Source of the DNA: Lepas anatifera
Taxonomy: Eukaryota > Arthropoda > Thecostraca > Lepadidae
DNA length: 64,000 nt
NCBI GenBank assembly: GCA_034440635.1
Contig: JAOTON010001129.1
Span: 434,001-498,000 of the forward strand
Reading direction: 5' to 3'
Every line of letters begins with the position of its first letter. Position 1 is the stretch's first letter. The notes beneath the pieces were generated by a model. The model did no database searches. It saw only the letters and a list, made by a program, of their open reading frames with translations, and had not been told where the DNA came from. A program made the position numbers and the translations under genes. Below, in pieces: positions 1 to 10,155 of this stretch.

Positions 1-847
1 GCTTCCATTGACTGATTACTCACCGTGACGTCAGCGCTGTCTTCACACCAACAGCTGTCAACTGTGGCCTGCTGCTAAGGGTACCTGGATAGTACAATTC
101 AGGTAGGTATTTAGCTTTTCTCCACGGAAATTGAGTTTCAAGACAAATGATATATTGAGTACTGGGTTTTCCGGCATACTTTACAACTTGGCTATCTTGA
201 GTGAAAATCACGTTATAAAGGTGCCATATTCCCTTAAGGCCCCGCGACGTGTGCGGCGCGGTTTTTTGTGACATCTTTGAAAACCACATGGTAACCAAGG
301 CTTGTTAGCCATCTGTCAACCCAAATGAGGCCAAATACATCATTATCATCAATGATTGGCTCTAAAACCGACTTTCTGCAATTCCACCAAAAGTACCACC
401 TTTCCTTTAACATGTGAAACATCAGGTGCCAGTGCCTAGGTACTCCCGGCATGGTCCTGAAATTGTTGGCTCAAAGTGGAAACTTTGGCCTAAATCCCTG
501 AAGGTCATAATCACCCATAAATGCTTAAAATCTGTTGAAAAAATTGCACGCTTCAGGCAGTCAACAAGTCACATGTACTAAAGTTCCTACGAGACCTGTT
601 TCTCAATTCCTGTTCAATTAAAAAAAAATTGTTTATAGGTTTTATAGTACTGCGGCGATGAGCATGATCATAAATTGATAAGATGTAGACTGGCCTGTCT
701 CCTTGAATCCGGATGTTAAAAAAACTTAGATTGTATATTTTGGCACAGCCCTCCATCGAAATCATGTAGGTAATGTCATAAATTCTCAATCATATTGTAG
801 CCAGACCTCGAATTGAGCCTCAAGCAAATGTCTTTTAGAATGAATCC
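1..847. other. 5' flank, no gene recognised
   Basis: AT-rich sequence with only short open frames on either strand. None resembles a protein family I know, and I see no RNA gene. It may be intergenic DNA or the promoter side of RPL4. Confidence 0.5.
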
Positions 848-1764
848 TTAACACGCGGATTGACGGGGGTCCGAGCCATCTTCACTTTAACGGGGGGGTG
901 GCGGGTGGGTACCTGCCCCCTTAAGATCTCAACTACGTTAGATAGCAAGAAAACGGTAAACGGTGACATTAGATAGCAAGAAAACGGTAAACGGTGACGT
1001 TAGATAGCAAGAAAACGGTAAACGGTGTTGGGTAGCCCATCCACTTTTCCATCGAAAATATTTGAATCATTTTTGTCAGGTCACATTTAAGGTCACTAGA
1101 GGTCAAAACATGCCGTCATAGAGATAACATGTAAATGCAGGTTTTCGGTCATTACATCTGAACAAGTAAGGATAGGGCAAAACAGCTAGAGAACTGTATG
1201 AATCCTTGCAGCAAGCCAAATGGAATGATATATATGACCATGCTAGGTCAAATCAAGAATTTGACCTGACCTGAGGTCAGGTCAAGCTCAAATTAAATAA
1301 AATGCATATCATTAGAACCGCAGTGACAGGCGAATCTAATGCAGCTAAAATAAACGTTCTATCACCATCTGTCACTAAGTTAAAACCATTTTTCCATGTA
1401 TTTCCAATGGAGATGTCATGGCTCTTACCTGCCCTTAGGTCATCGATATCAAAAATACTGGAACATATTTTAGAGAACTCGGTGTGCCTATTATGTGAAC
1501 TGAATTCAATCGGATAAGTTCTCCCTGTTCCGACCTATGCTATCTTAAACTCTTTTAGGTCAGGTCACTTGACCTGTACTGGTGACCTGCCCCGAGATGA
1601 ACTGACCTTAAAATTTTGACAAAGGTTGTAAAAATGATAAGAGAAAAGTTATGCCAAGTATGGTAGTGTTACGCGCCGCCGTTTTTATACTATCCGAAAA
1701 ACCCGAGGGGCGGGAACGCCCCACCCCCTACCCCCGCCGTCTCAGTCGTCAATGCGCATGTTAA
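848..1764. mobile_element. TTAA-flanked non-autonomous DNA element, copy 1
   Basis: TTAA lies at 848-851 and 1761-1764. The left terminus reads CACGCGGATTGACGGGGG and the right terminus is its near inverse, ending CGTCAATGCGCATG. The interior is non-coding and rich in AGGTCA half-sites, including an inverted cluster at about 1261-1285. Fuller copies lie at 24009-24859 and 62751-63594. TTAA duplications are typical of the piggyBac superfamily, so this is probably a MITE-like derivative, but no transposase is present to prove it. This copy carries the 31-bp triplication at 938-1027. Confidence 0.75.
938..1027. repeat. Three-copy 31-bp tandem repeat
   Basis: The motif TTAGATAGCAAGAAAACGG plus twelve more bases starts at 938, 969 and 1000 with a period of 31. 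It is a local expansion inside the TTAA element; other copies of the element carry a single version of this segment. Confidence 0.85.
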
Positions 1765-1923
1765 AAAATTGGACGGTGAAGCTTGTCGTTCTTATTCATT
1801 CTAAGTATATTTTACATCCAAGATTCGAGGAGACCGACTAGTATGCACCTTGTCACCTTTGGATATGAATTGGTTCCATGTTGTGAATCACCAGCAGCCC
1901 TAAGACGAAGGTGTTTGTTTCAG

Positions 1924-2686
1924 TCGTTGGCACGCCCCCTTATCAGCGTGTACGGCGAGAAGAATGAGAAGACCGGCTCGTCCATTTCTCTGCCGGCCGT
2001 GTTCCGGGCGCCCATCAGGCCCGACGTGGTCAACTTCGTCCACCAGAACATGTCCAAGAATGCCCGCCAGCCGTACTGCGTGAGCCGCCTGGCCGGCCAC
2101 CAGACCTCTGCCGAGTCGTGGGGCACCGGCCGCGCCGTGGCGCGTATCCCGCGTGTGCGCGGCGGCGGCACCCACCGCTCCGGCCAGGGCGCGTTCGGCA
2201 ACATGTGCCGTGGCGGCCGCCGGTTCGCGCCTACCAAGCAGTGGCGCCGGTGGCACCGCAAGATCAGCGTCAATATGAAGCGCTACGCGGTGTGCTCGGC
2301 GATTGCGGCCACCGGCGTGCCCGGCCTGGTCATGTCCAAGGGCCACATGATCCAGGAGACGAGCGAGGTGCCACTGGTGGTCAGCGACAAGGTGCAGGAG
2401 TTCTCCACCACCAAGCAGGCGGTCGGCTTCCTCCGCCAGACCAACTCCTGGCCCGACATCCAGAAGGTGTACAAGTCGCAGCGCACGCGGGCTGGCAAGG
2501 GTAAACTGCGTAACCGGCGCCGCATCCAGAGACGCGGACCCATCGTGGTGTTCGCCAAGGACCAGGGCCTGAGTCTGGCGTTCCGTAACATCCCCGGCAT
2601 TGACACCATCAACGTGGAGAGCCTGAACCTGCTGAAGCTGGCACCGGGCGGTCACGTCGGCCGCTTCACCATCTGGACCGAGTCCG
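1924..2686 (+). CDS. RPL4: Ribosomal protein L4 (uL4), main coding exon
   Basis: This exon encodes most of large-subunit ribosomal protein uL4, which binds domain I of 28S rRNA and lines the exit tunnel with its extended loop. The translated exon runs from [17 protein letters not shown] through the hallmark loop with [33 protein letters not shown] and [12 protein letters not shown] to [15 protein letters not shown]. The acceptor TTTGTTTCAG ends at 1923 and the donor GTGGGT starts at 2687. The last base G is carried to exon 2 to make the Ala codon. The initiator Met is probably on a tiny upstream exon that I could not locate. Joined with the later exons the product is about 400 residues, normal for animal uL4. 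The long open frame on the opposite strand is a GC-rich shadow. Confidence 0.97.
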
Positions 2687-2893
2687 GTGGGTCCAAACTT
2701 CCCGTGAAATCTCCTACCACCGTATACCTTGGCGGCTGTTTGTTTTATAAATTTGCTGTGGTTCTAAAGTTTGAGTATATCGTTGACCTCCCGAGTTTAA
2801 TGTCGCCTCATCTTCTTCAGTTAGAGTACACCATATGAAACATTGCAACCATCGAATTTAGAGTCTTCAGATTGACCACACTCGTTATCACAG

Positions 2894-3044
2894 CTTTCAA
2901 GCGGCTGGATGCGCTGTACGGCACCTGGCGTGCACCGTCCTCATTGAAGAAGGGTTTCAACCTCCCAATGACTAAGATGGCCAACACTGACCTGGCTGCC
3001 CTTCTGAAGGCGCCCGAGATCCTGAAGGTGTGCCGCAGGCCCAA
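2894..3044 (+). CDS. RPL4: RPL4 exon (second coding exon)
   Basis: The acceptor ends ATCACAG at 2893 and the donor GTAAGT starts at 3045. With the carried G it reads AFKRLDALYGTWRAP, then the NLPMTKMANTDLAALLKAPEILKV segment typical of the eukaryote-specific uL4 extension. It ends in phase 2 (AA), completed by C from the next exon to give Asn. The 207-bp upstream intron shows no recognisable snoRNA. Confidence 0.95.
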
Positions 3045-3452
3045 GTAAGTGTCGCTGCTGCGCTCTCGTATACTTTTATCCGCTGTAGTGGCGGTGACGG
3101 CTCTGTTTTTCTCTGTATAGGCAAGAACGTGGTTTTCCTTGGGTTTTAGCAATCATCACCATTGCTGTTTTTAGTGCACCCAGACTGCCTGGGTCTGTTT
3201 GTGCTCACGGTATAGAAGTATAAGGCTCTTAGGGACTTATTTTTTTTTGTCGTACAGGGCTGGTGTCGGGATCCCACAGAATTGGCATGGACTGTTGGCA
3301 TGGACGCTCATGCCCTACGAGTAGCGCAATGCCACCAATGCTCACCGTACCTCAAATAAACGTCCGAATTTTAGGGGCTTAAGATTGTTCCTGCCGCGGC
3401 CGCACCAGCGGTGCGAGGTTGCCAGATGCCTCACCGCCTCCTTGTCCCGCAG

Positions 3453-3603
3453 CAAGAAGGTGATTAAGGCCACAACCAAGAGGAACCCTCTGCGTAACAT
3501 GCACGCGATGCTGCGCCTAAACCCGTACTCGGCGGTGGTGCGCCAGGCAGCGCTGGGCGAGGAGAAAAAGGCGGCTGACTTAAAGGCCAAGCGTGCTACC
3601 AAG
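3453..3603 (+). CDS. RPL4: RPL4 exon (third coding exon)
   Basis: The acceptor CCCGCAG ends at 3452 and the donor GTGAGA starts at 3604. It encodes KKVIKATTKRNPLRNMHAML followed by RLNPYSAVVRQAALGEEKKA, matching the conserved KKNPL...LNPYA stretch of animal uL4. It ends in phase 0. Confidence 0.95.
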
Positions 3604-4971
3604 GTGAGACCATTCTGCCGGCGCTGCGTGGTCGGTTTGTGGACTAGGGTTGCAAAGAGCTGATAACGGTCGTGAAATCCCGACATTCGTAAACGGGTGG
3701 TCGATTCTACTCCGATGTTCATCGTGCAGTGGAGTTTGAACAGGGTCTGATCGACTGATCTGACTGGGAAATTACGGATCTCTAAAAGTATGGAGGTTTG
3801 GAAAATCGTGGGAGGAATTCGTGCATGAAAAAAAATGAATGCTTGTGTATGCTGTGGGTCCGAATCGGGCTCGGGGCATTCATAGATTATTGATTGACTC
3901 GACTAGGGCTGTTAACGTACCTATAGAGGTCTGCATGGGTTTTCCTCTCTTACCGATGCAGTTAGCTATCTGGAAAGATTGAGAAAAGGAGATAAGAGGA
4001 ATTCCGTGCTAAAAATGTCCTAGGTCCCGGACTGCTGACGCGCTGTCTTGTTCACATTGCAAGGATCATTCCTCTACGTGATTGGGGCAAGTCTGTGTCC
4101 TGGTTTCATTGCCATGCACACTGTTATTCTGGCAGTCTTCTACTCTCTTACATATGCACAGCCTTGCACTGAAAGTCCGTGCTTATTGCGGATGTGGCGT
4201 GTGCTTTTGATGTGCGATTTTTGTCGCTAAGTTTTGTTTATCTATACTTATGTATATTCTACACTCCCCCTTCGGCATTTCACACCAATCGTACATACCG
4301 ATGTTGGAGTGGAAGGCGAATTCGGCGAATAAGTAAATGGGGTGATGCCGATCATGTCTCAGCTCTTCTTGATCCGTTCAGCCATTCTCAAGGCCTGGGG
4401 CTTTTCAAACTGACAGGTGTGCACTGTTCCAAATGTCAGTGTGCTAAGTGGAGGCCGAAAACCAGGCAGGCTGGATTTTCTCCTAATTTCTGTTGTGTTC
4501 AATTTTTTCACCCACTTTTCAAGTGCAGCTTGTTAAGCAGAATTTAGTATTCCTGGTGTATGTGCGATTATCAAAAGTATGGTAGTAACAACAATGTTTA
4601 TACATCTCTTTATTATCTTAAATAAGGGTCTTCTGAATAAAGTTTTGATCGGCTCTCATAACTTAAGGTTTTGCTCGCACACTATATTTTCCAATGTGCT
4701 TTTATGCCACGCACCCTAGCGCAAAACCAGTTTTGTAATACTGCAGGAGTGTCAGTGAGACTCCATCCAATGCTATTGGGCGGTAAACTAGTGCATAACT
4801 AGTGCATAAAACATAACATATCAATAAGCCAGTGAGCCATCGCTGACCCTTCATTCTCTTCACATTCCGTGTGTGGACGTTGCTGTCCCAACTCCCTCCC
4901 CCAACGTCATTGTCCGCACACGAGTGTTAGCCTCCTAAACTAGGTAAAAAGGCTTTTCTTTTCTTTTTCAG
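3604..4971 (+). other. RPL4 intron 3, 1.37 kb, nothing recognised
   Basis: This is the long intron before the last RPL4 exon. Vertebrate RPL4 introns host U16 and U18 snoRNAs, so I looked for C (RUGAUGA) and D (CUGA) boxes with an rRNA guide and found no convincing pair. The 408-bp intron at 3045-3452 is also blank. Confidence 0.6.
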
Positions 4972-5109
4972 AAAACTCACCGCAAGGTACGACCAGAGAC
5001 TGATGCCCATAAGAAGAAGGTTGCGGATAAATTGGCAGCCAGCAAGAAAAACTTGGAAGCGGTTAAGGCTAAGATTGCCGCCTCTAAGGCCAAAAAGGGA
5101 AAGAAGTAA
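4972..5109 (+). CDS. RPL4: RPL4 last coding exon
   Basis: The acceptor CTTTTTCAG ends at 4971. It encodes the lysine-rich C-terminal tail KTHRKVRPETDAHKKK... and ends KKGKK with TAA at 5107-5109. A basic, repetitive, poorly conserved tail is normal for animal uL4. Confidence 0.93.
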   Translation, partial: KTHRKVRPETDAHKKKVADKLAASKKNLEAVKAKIAASKAKKGKK

Positions 5110-5133
5110 TTCCGCCCCTCTTTGCTGAATCCC

Positions 5134-5139
5134 AATAAA
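5134..5139 (+). terminator. RPL4 polyadenylation signal
   Basis: AATAAA starts 25 bases after the stop codon and overlaps a second AATAAA. Short 3' UTRs are usual for ribosomal-protein genes. Confidence 0.8.
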
Positions 5140-5159
5140 TAAATTTTCCTAAATACAAC

Positions 5160-6268
5160 TGTTTAAAATGATCGTTCAACTAAAATGATGATCAACTGTT
5201 TAAAGTCCAAGATCGGTGGCGAATCCGTTCGTCGTATGGTCGAGAAGACCGTCCTAGTTAACATCGTGAGGGCCTCTACCACCAGCCCTTAAGATATAAA
5301 ACGTCACTGTCGTGCCAAGGTCAAACCACGTATGGCCGGTATGTTTTACACGAGACATGCGTGGTTTCACCGTTGAACGGCAGGTGTTGGTTGGTGTTGG
5401 TGTTGGCTGACAGTGAGAGTTGTCCAAAACGAGGATCGCGTGACCTCGAGCCAGGGCCACGGGAAACGCGCTGGTGTCCAGGATAATAAACTCGCTGAAC
5501 CTGCATCGGGAGCTCTCTGAGTTGGTAAATTGGGCTGTCGTGCGCAGTGGCTGCATACGCCGGAGAGGTGAGTGGCGCTCTTCAGGGACTGAGGATTGAT
5601 CTAAGCTAGTTTCCCCCTTTTATGCTGTCGGTTGTCGTAAGAGTTCCTGCTCATATTTTTTTAATGTACATTGTGTATGCTGGGTCGTCGTATAACATCC
5701 ACATGGTAGTGTGTGTTCCTCGGGAGCCAAATGGGATTCGTGGTGGTTGACATTTGCTCAGAAATGATTATTCCATCCCAGACCCCGTTCAAGTTGTTTG
5801 GGAGCATTACGTCATCAGTTCTGGAGAGGCACAACAGTTACTATGCAGGGCATTGAAGAAATTACACTTTTTCGAAGCTCTAAATAACCTATTTTAGACC
5901 TGTATCAACAAAATTTATATGGTTGAACAGAAAGCTGAAAGATTTTTATTTCTGAAACCATCAGACGTTTTGCGAAAACTCCAGCGAAAAATATTATTTT
6001 TACAAATTTTCTAGAGCGTGTCAAAATAATGGCAGCTTTAGCACTAACAGCTGTTTGGAGTAAGACGTATCTCGATTTTGATTGGCTGTTGAATGCTGAC
6101 CTTTGATTGGCTGTTGGTGGCACCTGCAGCAGAAGACAATAAACACCGGTGATCTCTTGAACGAAGGTAAACTTATTTCTCTCGGCTTTTATTAAAGTGG
6201 GTGGATTATAACTAGTTTGCAGGTAATATTTAGACGTTAGTGTTACGGTACTTCTCTTAATCCATGCA
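5160..6268. other. Intergenic, no gene recognised
   Basis: No long coding frame and no RNA gene recognised. A GTAAAC donor-like site near 6167 might end an untranslated first exon of the downstream gene, but nothing else supports it. Confidence 0.4.
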
Positions 6269-6269
6269 G

Positions 6270-6457
6270 ATGGGCATGATAAGAAATTTCAGCGGGTTAT
6301 TCGTAACATCAAGCTTCAGTTATTCGACTCCAATGGTCGCGTGTGCTACATGGCTTCATCCTTCTCGACGCTTCTGCATTTCTTTACTAAGCAGTCATAT
6401 GATCAGCGTGTGGGTGCTGATAATTTGAATTTACGTGATGAAGGGTATCCAAATTAG
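6270..6457 (+). CDS. Possible short exon, unknown protein
   Basis: A plausible acceptor (TTAATCCATGCAG) precedes 6270. From 6275 a frame of 60 codons ends with TAG at 6455-6457 and reads HDKKFQRVIRN, then KLQLFDSNGRVCYMASSF, FTKQSYDQRVGADNLNLRDE. The composition looks protein-like but I do not recognise a family. A second short stretch near 6660-6711 reads VEIKVTVKWVKQVDFDLY and then stops. Both may be relics of one retrocopied or broken gene. Transcription is unproven. Confidence 0.3.
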
Positions 6458-7334
6458 CGATTGAGAAGCTAGAAGTTGCTGATAGGTATTTGCATTTGTT
6501 GCTGATTTATCTGTGTCTGTATATTTGTCAAAATCACTGTTCATAGCTGCATAAATTCAAGTAGGCCTGAGTTGATCAAATAAATGCATGCCCTTTCAAC
6601 AATTCTTTGAAATGTTATGATTTTTTCGTTAGATTTACGTAAAATACGCTGCTCGCCGTTGAGATCAAGGTTACTGTCAAATGGGTGAAACAGGTTGACT
6701 TCGACTTGTACTAGATTGCTGCCAAATACGCCTAAACTTGGTATGTTCCAGCTGATCCTTCCAAAAACTTAGTAGAATCTCCTAGAAATTAGTAGGAAAG
6801 GGCGGTGACGTCATCAGGGAGGACTATATTTAGTAGGAAATTTGGTTGTACCCGTAGTTAAAGTACCCTAATTCCATCCCACCCTTTGCAAGCCCAGCCT
6901 AACTTCGAATTGGAGAGGGGGTGTGGCAATGCTAGACAAGTGTCAGCAGCTCATGTTTTCAATTGTGGCATTGTTCTCCAGGCTCATTAGTTTTCCAATG
7001 CTTAAGACGAGGCCATTGCCTCAGCTGTTGCCGTCACTGGTGCCAGGTGAACATTCAACAGTCGGTCAGACGCGATGCTGTTGAGGTCGCCGTATCCATC
7101 TTGGTGAGAAGTTAGTAAGCATCTCGCGGTATCTCAGGGCAAGATTGTCACTGAAACTTACTGCAGCATTATATTCGTAAATGTACATTTAGTGATCCAA
7201 GTCCGCTTGGAAACATTCGAAGGAGCTGATTTTGCCATGATCTCGGTAGGGTTTCATCCGCAACGTAGGTCTGGTCTGTTCAAATTGTGCACGCATGCTT
7301 TCGATGCTATTGAAGGGCGGCCGTGCTCGCTTAT

Positions 7335-7400
7335 TTCCAGTGATGAACAAAAGCATATCGCATACATCGGTGCTGAATTCAGGATTTCGGATTATTCAGT
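7335..7400 (+). ncRNA. Diverged U27-like box C/D relic
   Basis: C box TGATGA at 7341-7346 is followed by AAGCATATCGCATA and CTGA at 7373-7376. It is homologous to the four U27-like copies downstream, but the final D box seen there is lost, so it is probably inactive. It precedes an exon-D-like exon at 7459-7507. Confidence 0.45.
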
Positions 7401-7458
7401 GCTGCATGCAGTTGTCCTGCCAGGTGTTGGACAGCGTTTTGACAGTATTTTCTTTCAG

Positions 7459-7507
7459 GGCGCGATTCCTGGTGGCCTCCTTCAATTAACACTGAAAAGG
7501 AAAACTG
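7459..7507 (+). other. Diverged exon D of the snoRNA host gene
   Basis: TTTCTTTCAG ends at 7458 and GTAAGT starts at 7508. The exon ends GAAAAGGAAAACTG, like exon D at 13239-13282. It sits between the U27-like relic and an S2-like snoRNA, the same order as in the full units, so it marks an older unit upstream of the recent amplification. Confidence 0.65.
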
Positions 7508-7611
7508 GTAAGTATCTAGATAGTTTCCCTTAATTGATATCGTGTGATGCTCGTTGCGTCATTCGTCACTTGTGTTTGTCTTCATTTGTGCTTGTTTGAA
7601 GCGCATTAGCG

Positions 7612-7672
7612 GATAATGATTCATTGCCTTCACTCGCCGTGCTGATTTTGATGATCCAAGGCTCTGATGTGG
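7612..7672 (+). ncRNA. Box C/D snoRNA S2, diverged copy
   Basis: The guide CCTTCACTCGCCGTG with D' CTGA (7642-7645), C' TGATGA (7649-7654) and D CTGA (7664-7667) is kept, while the C box (AATGATTC, about 7616-7622) is degenerate. The guide and D' box are identical to the S2 copies downstream although the flanks have diverged, which suggests past selection on the snoRNA. Confidence 0.6.
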
Positions 7673-8959
7673 ATCATTCCACGTCAAATCGCGGGACCGA
7701 CCTGTTTCGAAATTTGGTAGGCTGATTGGATTGTCCCAAAACTGATTTTGTGGTAGGGTGCTAAGTATAAAATTCACGTTGAAAAATATGGTCGGCGAGT
7801 GGAAAATTCAAGTTACGATGTAGTGAGAGTCGATTGAAATCCTTATTTAAAGTTAAATGTCTTTTATCAAAATTTCCTTCTTCTCATATGTTTTTTAGAG
7901 TTCGTATACACCAGGATTTTAAATGTGGTAAAAGCCTTCACTTGGGATGCGAGTGGAAAATTAAGAGAAAAGAAGTTAGTGGAAAGTTAAACATGCTGGG
8001 TGTCGCTTTCCACGCAGCTCACTCGGGTTTGACACTGGTTGATAAATAATTACGTACATACACCGGTTTTTAGCCCCGGTGGAAGTTTGGGGTCAATTTT
8101 ACAGGCCACGAAAGGTCATCGAATTCTCCTAACATGACGAGAGTCAAGTGTCTAGGTTCAAGCAGGAGCGAAAACCATGAGATCGGGTTTATAGGGTGCA
8201 CAAATATCTGGTCTGCCTGGATTATGACACGTTGGCCCGGTGACATGAACTTGACATCTGGCCCTACGAGGTCAAATCGGAAAATTTTAGGCAATGTTGA
8301 TTATCTACGATTTTCGTGAAAATCTCAAGAGAAATTCAGCTGCATTTTGGTCAAAGGTTGAAAAGAATTAGGATATGACCCCTGTAACTTTTTTGTAATT
8401 TCTGAGATTCTCAAAAGAGTGAGGGTGAAGTGCAATATGTTTTGCCAAATCTAGAACAAATGTGAAGACAAATGTCATTGCCTTCATATTTTATCTTTAA
8501 TCTACCCACATTATCACATGACAATAAACATGACAAGACAGTGGATGAACATGATACAATTTTGATGCAAATTTTAGTAATTTCTGCCCTTGAGCCTAGA
8601 TCAGTAACAGACTTAGACCAAAATCCAGAACATGTTTTTGGGTGTCAGATGCATGTCTTGAAATTAATCATATATTCATTCTGGAAAATCTGTTAATAAA
8701 AGTATGGGATCATGCTACTTTACCAGGGTCAACAACTATTGGGATGGGAAATTGTTCATTTTACAGAGCTTATATTTGGATCTCGACTCTGATGGAGCCT
8801 GGGGGCAGGGCAGGGCCCAGAAGTCCCACCTCTATTGTTGAACGATATCATTTTGAATCAGTCCAATGAGTTGTGACTATAAATTTAGGCGATATATGAT
8901 TTTTAGGTTGTCTTAAGCAGCACGTCACATCGGTAGTAACCTTTGTGGCACCTCAACAG

Positions 8960-10155
8960 ATGAGGAAGAGTTCGGGAGCCGTCGCCCAAAGTGTACTTCT
9001 GGACGAACTTGGATCTCTGGAAAGAGTGAGTAAAGTCTGGAATTACGAATGAGCAGCTCGCGACTTTCCATGCTCCGTTTTTTTTCTACTGGTTATAAAG
9101 TTCGACTCTCAAATGATGGTTTCTAAGAAGCTCTGATCTCGCGTGACGATATATTAAGCTGATGCTTGTTGGATGGACGGTAGCGCCAGTTCTCCAACGC
9201 GCAGTTTCGTAACGTGCGCTCATTTTCAGAACTTGCTGCGCCCTGATGTGGCTGTTCTGGCGGCTGGACGAAGTACGTCACACCCGGGTCTCGCGGTGAG
9301 TGGAAGCCGGAATTATTGTCTAAGTCTCCTTATTTGCACTGCCCCATCTCGTCTTCGTGTTACTGCTGGGACATCTTCTGCCTCTGCCGTGTCAAAAAGA
9401 CGGACAGCAATTGCCTCTGCTGTCGACTAGCTTTCCAACGAAAGCTTGGTGCGAGAAGCATACATCCGAGTGCGGGTGTGTCCACTGTTGAACGCGTGAG
9501 AATTGATCAGCCCAAGTCCGCATGAAGACTGCTGGGGTTGAGGGGTACGTCTGGTGGTGACACGGACGGCTCTGCGTTGTTTCAGGTTTCGTTCGTCGGA
9601 GCTGCTGAACCCGAAGAGGACACTGAACTCTGGATCGGGAGGTAGGTCATCTGGCCCGGCTTTTAGTCGCTACCGTCTGAATCGATGATGATCACTGCTT
9701 GTGTCCGGGCTTCTGAGAGTATCCTGAATTAGAAGACAAGCTCTGAAGTGTGTTGCCCTTGTTAGTGTTGAAGTTCTTGACGGGCGGAGTTCTTAACGTT
9801 TGTTTTTGCTGTTCTCTCAGTGTAACGATGTTCGTCTGGCCAGCTGCAGCAGACACCGACTTTGTACCTGATATGAATTTCTCTATCCGGAGAATGCTTC
9901 GAGGTACGTTGTTTTTGCTTAGGTTCTAGCCTTGGATCGCGTAGTCCTCGTGAAGCTGATGATTAAGTGAAAGCTGACGTCCTGGCTGACATCTGTATAC
10001 TTGCCCTCTCTGAGCGTGTCGCATGCATTTAAGCAGCGTTGTCTTTGGTTGAGGTTGACGCCTTTAACCCTGCAGGTGGAACTGGGACCAGGGGTGCGCA
10101 GACCGTCGCTCCCCTAAAGCGAGCCCAGAAGGAACTCGGTCCTCTATTGTGGAAG
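8960..10155 (+). CDS. Five-exon open frame of the snoRNA host gene (coding status uncertain)
   Basis: Five predicted exons, 8960-9025, 9230-9295, 9586-9641, 9821-9903 and 10076-10155, join in phase without a stop for 117 codons from an ATG at 8960. They begin MRKSSGAVAQSVLLDELG and end KRAQKELGPLLWK. Donors are GTGAGT, GTGAGT, GTAGGT, GTACGT and GTGGGT. I recognise no domain. Against coding function, the homologous exons in later units differ by 1, 8 or 9 bases (exon A is 56, 47, 48 and 56 nt; exon B 83 or 82), which breaks the frame. The acceptor before 8960 is pyrimidine-poor. A non-coding host transcript like vertebrate UHG or GAS5 is the main alternative. Confidence 0.4.
9330..9560 (+). 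ncRNA. Conserved intronic block, possible H/ACA-type RNA
   Basis: This intronic stretch before exon A recurs before A in every unit (about 12390-12590, 14600-14820, 17640-17850). It holds a hairpin AGCTTTC-CAAC-GAAAGCT at 9429-9446 that is kept in the copies. It is the one kind of intron with no C/D snoRNA candidate. I could not place a convincing H box or terminal ACA, so the RNA class is a guess. Confidence 0.25.
9676..9733 (+). ncRNA. Box C/D snoRNA S1, copy 1
   Basis: C box ATGATGA 9685-9691, D' CTGA 9713-9716, D CTGA 9724-9727. A terminal stem is formed by TCTGAAT (9676-9682) and ATTAGA (9728-9733) with one bulged G. The likely guide before D' is GCTTGTGTCCGGGCTT; I could not match it to rRNA. 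It lies in the intron between exons A and B. Confidence 0.7.
9950..10018 (+). ncRNA. Box C/D snoRNA S4 candidate, copy 1
   Basis: C-like TGATGA 9957-9962 and D CTGA 10010-10013. The guide ACTTGCCCTCT just before D pairs with the 18S segment containing GAGGGCAAGT as I remember it. Two internal CTGA motifs (9974-9977, 9986-9989) make D' ambiguous, and the terminal stem is weak. It lies in the intron between exons B and C. Confidence 0.5.

Noticed and set aside
938..1027. A CRISPR-like array
   Set aside because: Three head-to-tail 31-bp units without spacers, inside a eukaryotic transposable element.
1900..2655. A 251-codon open frame opposite the RPL4 exon
   Set aside because: It is antisense to a strongly conserved uL4 exon, and its His/Ala/Gly/Arg-rich reading is what GC-rich codons give on the other strand.
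3604..4971. U16 or U18 inside RPL4 intron 3 (GTGATGC near 4341 and CTGA near 4409)
   Set aside because: The C box is imperfect, no guide matching rRNA abuts a D box and no terminal stem is visible.
5220..5320. A coding relic just after RPL4 (GGCGAATCCGTTCGTCG...)
   Set aside because: The frame is short, stops at once and matches no family I recognise.
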